Virus record (IMG/VR): IMGVR_UViG_3300017782_000238
Location: 1 to 23,029 of that record
Length of the DNA stretch: 23,029 bases
Reading direction: 5' to 3' (one strand)
Source of the DNA: a virus
Made by a program: the position numbers and the translations under genes. The notes beneath the pieces are model-generated. The model was not told where the DNA came from. It saw only the letters and a list, made by a program, of their open reading frames with translations, and did not search any database. Of the stretch, positions 21,861 to 23,029 are shown in pieces; the first letter of the stretch is position 1, and the number at the start of each line of letters is the position of its first letter.

Positions 21861-22287
21861 CTGGACCTATAAAGGTAAAGTAGTTGAAGAACTGCCAGAA
21901 GATTGTGAAGCTTTTGTTTATCTAATAACAAATCTAATCAATCACAAGAAATATGTAGGTAAGAAGTTAGCAAAATTCAAAACTACAAAGAAACCACTCA
22001 AAGGTCGAAAGAATAAAAGACGAGGCACAAAAGAAAGTGATTGGAAAACTTATTGGGGTTCCTCTGAACAATTACAAGATGATGTACTTAAACTAGGTGA
22101 ACACAGATTCACTAGAGAAATACTATACTACTGTCCTAGTAGGGGTGTTGCAAGTTACATAGAAGCACAAGAACAGTTTGATCGAAAAGTTTTAGAGACT
22201 GATGATTACTATAATGGTATTATCAATGTTCGTATTGGTGGCTCAAAAATTTTAAGAGAATCGCTCAAAAAATTGTCAAAAATTTAA
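21844..22287 (+). CDS. GIY-YIG-like endonuclease domain protein
   Basis: A 147-aa protein from ATG 21844; the in-frame TTG at 21841 is possible but less likely. FVYLI (24-28) and YVGKK (37-41) fit the two halves of the GIY-YIG motif. A basic insert follows (TTKKPLKGRKNKRRGTK), then SDWKTYWGSSEQL (65-77), FTREIL (89-94) and E108 (YIEAQE), a candidate metal-binding Glu. Related proteins are frequent in T4-like marine phages. It may be a free-standing homing-type or housekeeping nuclease. It sits right after nrdA/nrdB, genes often invaded by homing elements. Catalytic residues are only partly assignable by eye. Confidence 0.65.
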   Translation: MKTGTNWTYKGKVVEELPEDCEAFVYLITNLINHKKYVGKKLAKFKTTKKPLKGRKNKRRGTKESDWKTYWGSSEQLQDDVLKLGEHRFTREILYYCPSRGVASYIEAQEQFDRKVLETDDYYNGIINVRIGGSKILRESLKKLSKI

Positions 22288-22380
22288 TTTGTCTAAATAG
22301 GATTGAGTAATGCTAAAATAGCTTTACTTGCTCCGAAATTTGATTTGATATCTCAAACTTCACAACACTAAGGCGTGATT

Positions 22381-22500
22381 ATGGCACAGGTAAAAGTCCT
22401 AATAATCGCTGCCTCTAAGTGGTGGTATGATAATGTGTCTCATAGATACGAACCTTCAAAGCACTACTTTAGAGGTATCGGTAAAAAAGAACAAAAGTAG
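22381..22500 (+). CDS. Small 39-aa ORF, hypothetical
   Basis: ATG 22381 to TAG 22500 encodes MAQVKVLIIAASKWWYDNVS followed by a basic tail (HRYEPSKHYFRGIGKKEQK). A hydrophobic strand is followed by an aromatic-rich part (WWYDN, RYEP-KHYF). AAGGCG lies eight bases upstream as a weak ribosome site. It fills an otherwise empty 376-nt interval. Composition looks coding, but no family is recognised. Confidence 0.4.
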   Translation: MAQVKVLIIAASKWWYDNVSHRYEPSKHYFRGIGKKEQK

Positions 22501-22663
22501 AACAAAACTAAAGCATTTTCACGCCCAAGGTGTGTCAAAAGTGTTTCACATACTGAAACAAATCTAAATACTCTCAAAAACCCTTGATTTTATTGACTTT
22601 TTTAGACCATTTTTTTATGGAATAATGCTTGCAATATGACCAAATCTCTGATATATTATAGAT
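22501..22663 (+). other. Intergenic control region with hairpin and promoters
   Basis: This stretch has no ORF. It holds a perfect inverted repeat, TGTTTCA (22542-22548) and TGAAACA (22554-22560), a T-rich segment (22582-22617), a TTGACT at 22593-22598 with only a poor -10 (TATGGA, 22616-22621), and the better promoter at 22629-22657. The preceding 22288-22380 interval shows nothing clear. Confidence 0.5.
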
Positions 22664-22664
22664 A
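22629..22664 (+). promoter_or_regulatory. Sigma70-like promoter with extended -10, start codon at +1
   Basis: TTGCAA (22629-22634), a 17-nt spacer, and TATATT (22652-22657) preceded by TGA. The ATG at 22664 is seven bases after the -10, as for the primase gene, and has no ribosome site. Confidence 0.6.
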
Positions 22665-22897
22665 TGATTAAAAAAGAAAAATACAAAATGGTGTTCAAAA
22701 CCCATGACGGCGAGTGGCATACTCATTCTTTTTACAACCACAAAGAATGTGTAGCTTACAAAGATAAACTTCTTGACGCCTATGCCTGTTCTGATATTAA
22801 GATTTTTCACTATGACTTATCAGATAAAGTTGGTATTGCTCAATGTGTATTTAACGCAATTGGGTTAATTGATATATCAAAAGAGGTATACGCTTAA
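22664..22897 (+). CDS. 77-aa hypothetical protein
   Basis: A small soluble protein, MIKKEKYKMVFKTHDGEWHT and onward, His- and Lys-rich with two cysteines near the middle (KECVAY, DAYACSDI) and a third in AQCVF. A beta-hairpin start (YKMVFKTHDGEWHTHSF) is followed by a helix and KIFHYDLS. Its own promoter places the ATG at the predicted transcription start. The stop overlaps the next ATG by one base. It looks like a small early-type phage protein; no function is recognised. Confidence 0.55.
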   Translation: MIKKEKYKMVFKTHDGEWHTHSFYNHKECVAYKDKLLDAYACSDIKIFHYDLSDKVGIAQCVFNAIGLIDISKEVYA

Positions 22898-23029
22898 TGT
22901 TTCATGTAGTTTATTCTAGACACTATTGGGATCGTGAAGATAATTATGGTACATTTGCTAATTCATGGACTCTTTACAGAAACGTACCATACTCTGAGCT
23001 CTTTAAAATGAAAGACGCTATTCCTTCTC
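22897..23029 (+). CDS. Hypothetical protein, C-terminus cut by window end
   Basis: The ORF starts at ATG 22897, sharing a base with the previous stop (TAATG), and stays open for 44 codons to the window edge. It reads MFHVVYSRHYWDREDNYGTF, then NSWTLYRNVPYSELFKMKDA. It is aromatic-rich with no domain visible. AGAGG upstream (22881-22885) can serve as ribosome site. Confidence 0.5.
   Translation, partial: MFHVVYSRHYWDREDNYGTFANSWTLYRNVPYSELFKMKDAIPS

Noticed and set aside
22288-22380. tRNA or small RNA gene
   Set aside because: No cloverleaf, no CCA end and no stable hairpin could be drawn.
22593-22621. Second promoter (TTGACT with TATGGA)
   Set aside because: The -35 is good but the -10 is poor and the spacer is mostly T; the site at 22629 is better placed.

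Overview
The window looks like part of the genome of a marine T4-like myovirus (tailed phage). Every supportable gene lies on the + strand. Genes are packed with 1-60 nt overlaps (ATGA and TAATG junctions). The sequence is AT-rich, and codons favour AGA, TTA and ACA. The replication and metabolism genes are a gp61-type primase and class Ia ribonucleotide reductase NrdA/NrdB. Several other genes resemble conserved unknowns of oceanic cyano- and pelagi-myoviruses. I see no photosynthesis genes and no tRNA, so the host is unproven. A SAR11-like or other marine alphaproteobacterial host is a guess from composition.

Layout. (1) 26-1139: a DUF1599-like protein overlapping a 2OG-Fe(II) oxygenase. 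(2) 1179-10873: long unknown or multidomain proteins. They include a KxDG (ligase-like) protein, a Pol-beta-type nucleotidyltransferase fused to an NMNAT-like cytidylyltransferase, a modular 313-aa protein, an 809-aa protein with an extreme Met/Lys-rich region, and a HAD 5'-nucleotidase. (3) 10930-12286: two virion structural proteins, the first carrying an adhesin-type Ig-like domain. (4) 12359-15156: small conserved phage proteins. (5) 15228-17201: a probable lysis and envelope block with small membrane proteins, a DUF1353 protein, an i-spanin/o-spanin pair with overlapping genes, and a coiled-coil tail-anchored protein. (6) 17241-22287: primase, nrdA, nrdB, a 55-aa zinc ribbon and a GIY-YIG-like nuclease. 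(7) 22288-23029: a promoter-containing intergenic region and small unknown ORFs, the last cut by the window edge.

Regulation. T4-type late promoter boxes (NATAAATA) precede the genes at 1179, 2636, 10930, 11741 and 16749. Good sigma70-like promoters precede 1179, 2636, 17241 and 22664. In three of these four the start codon sits where transcription should begin, so leaderless mRNAs are likely. Hairpins lie at 1154-1180 (around a -10 box), 11636-11655 (at the expected mRNA 5' end), 12317-12336 (UUCG terminator-like) and 13207-13228.

Main hypothesis. At least nine proteins encoded between 2636 and 15156 begin with a short peptide resembling the T4 capsid-targeting sequence of internal head proteins. 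Several also contain (L/I)xE followed by A or G, the T4 gp21 prohead-protease consensus, at domain boundaries. Together these suggest a set of enzymes and modular basic proteins packaged inside the capsid, trimmed by the prohead protease, and possibly injected with the DNA.
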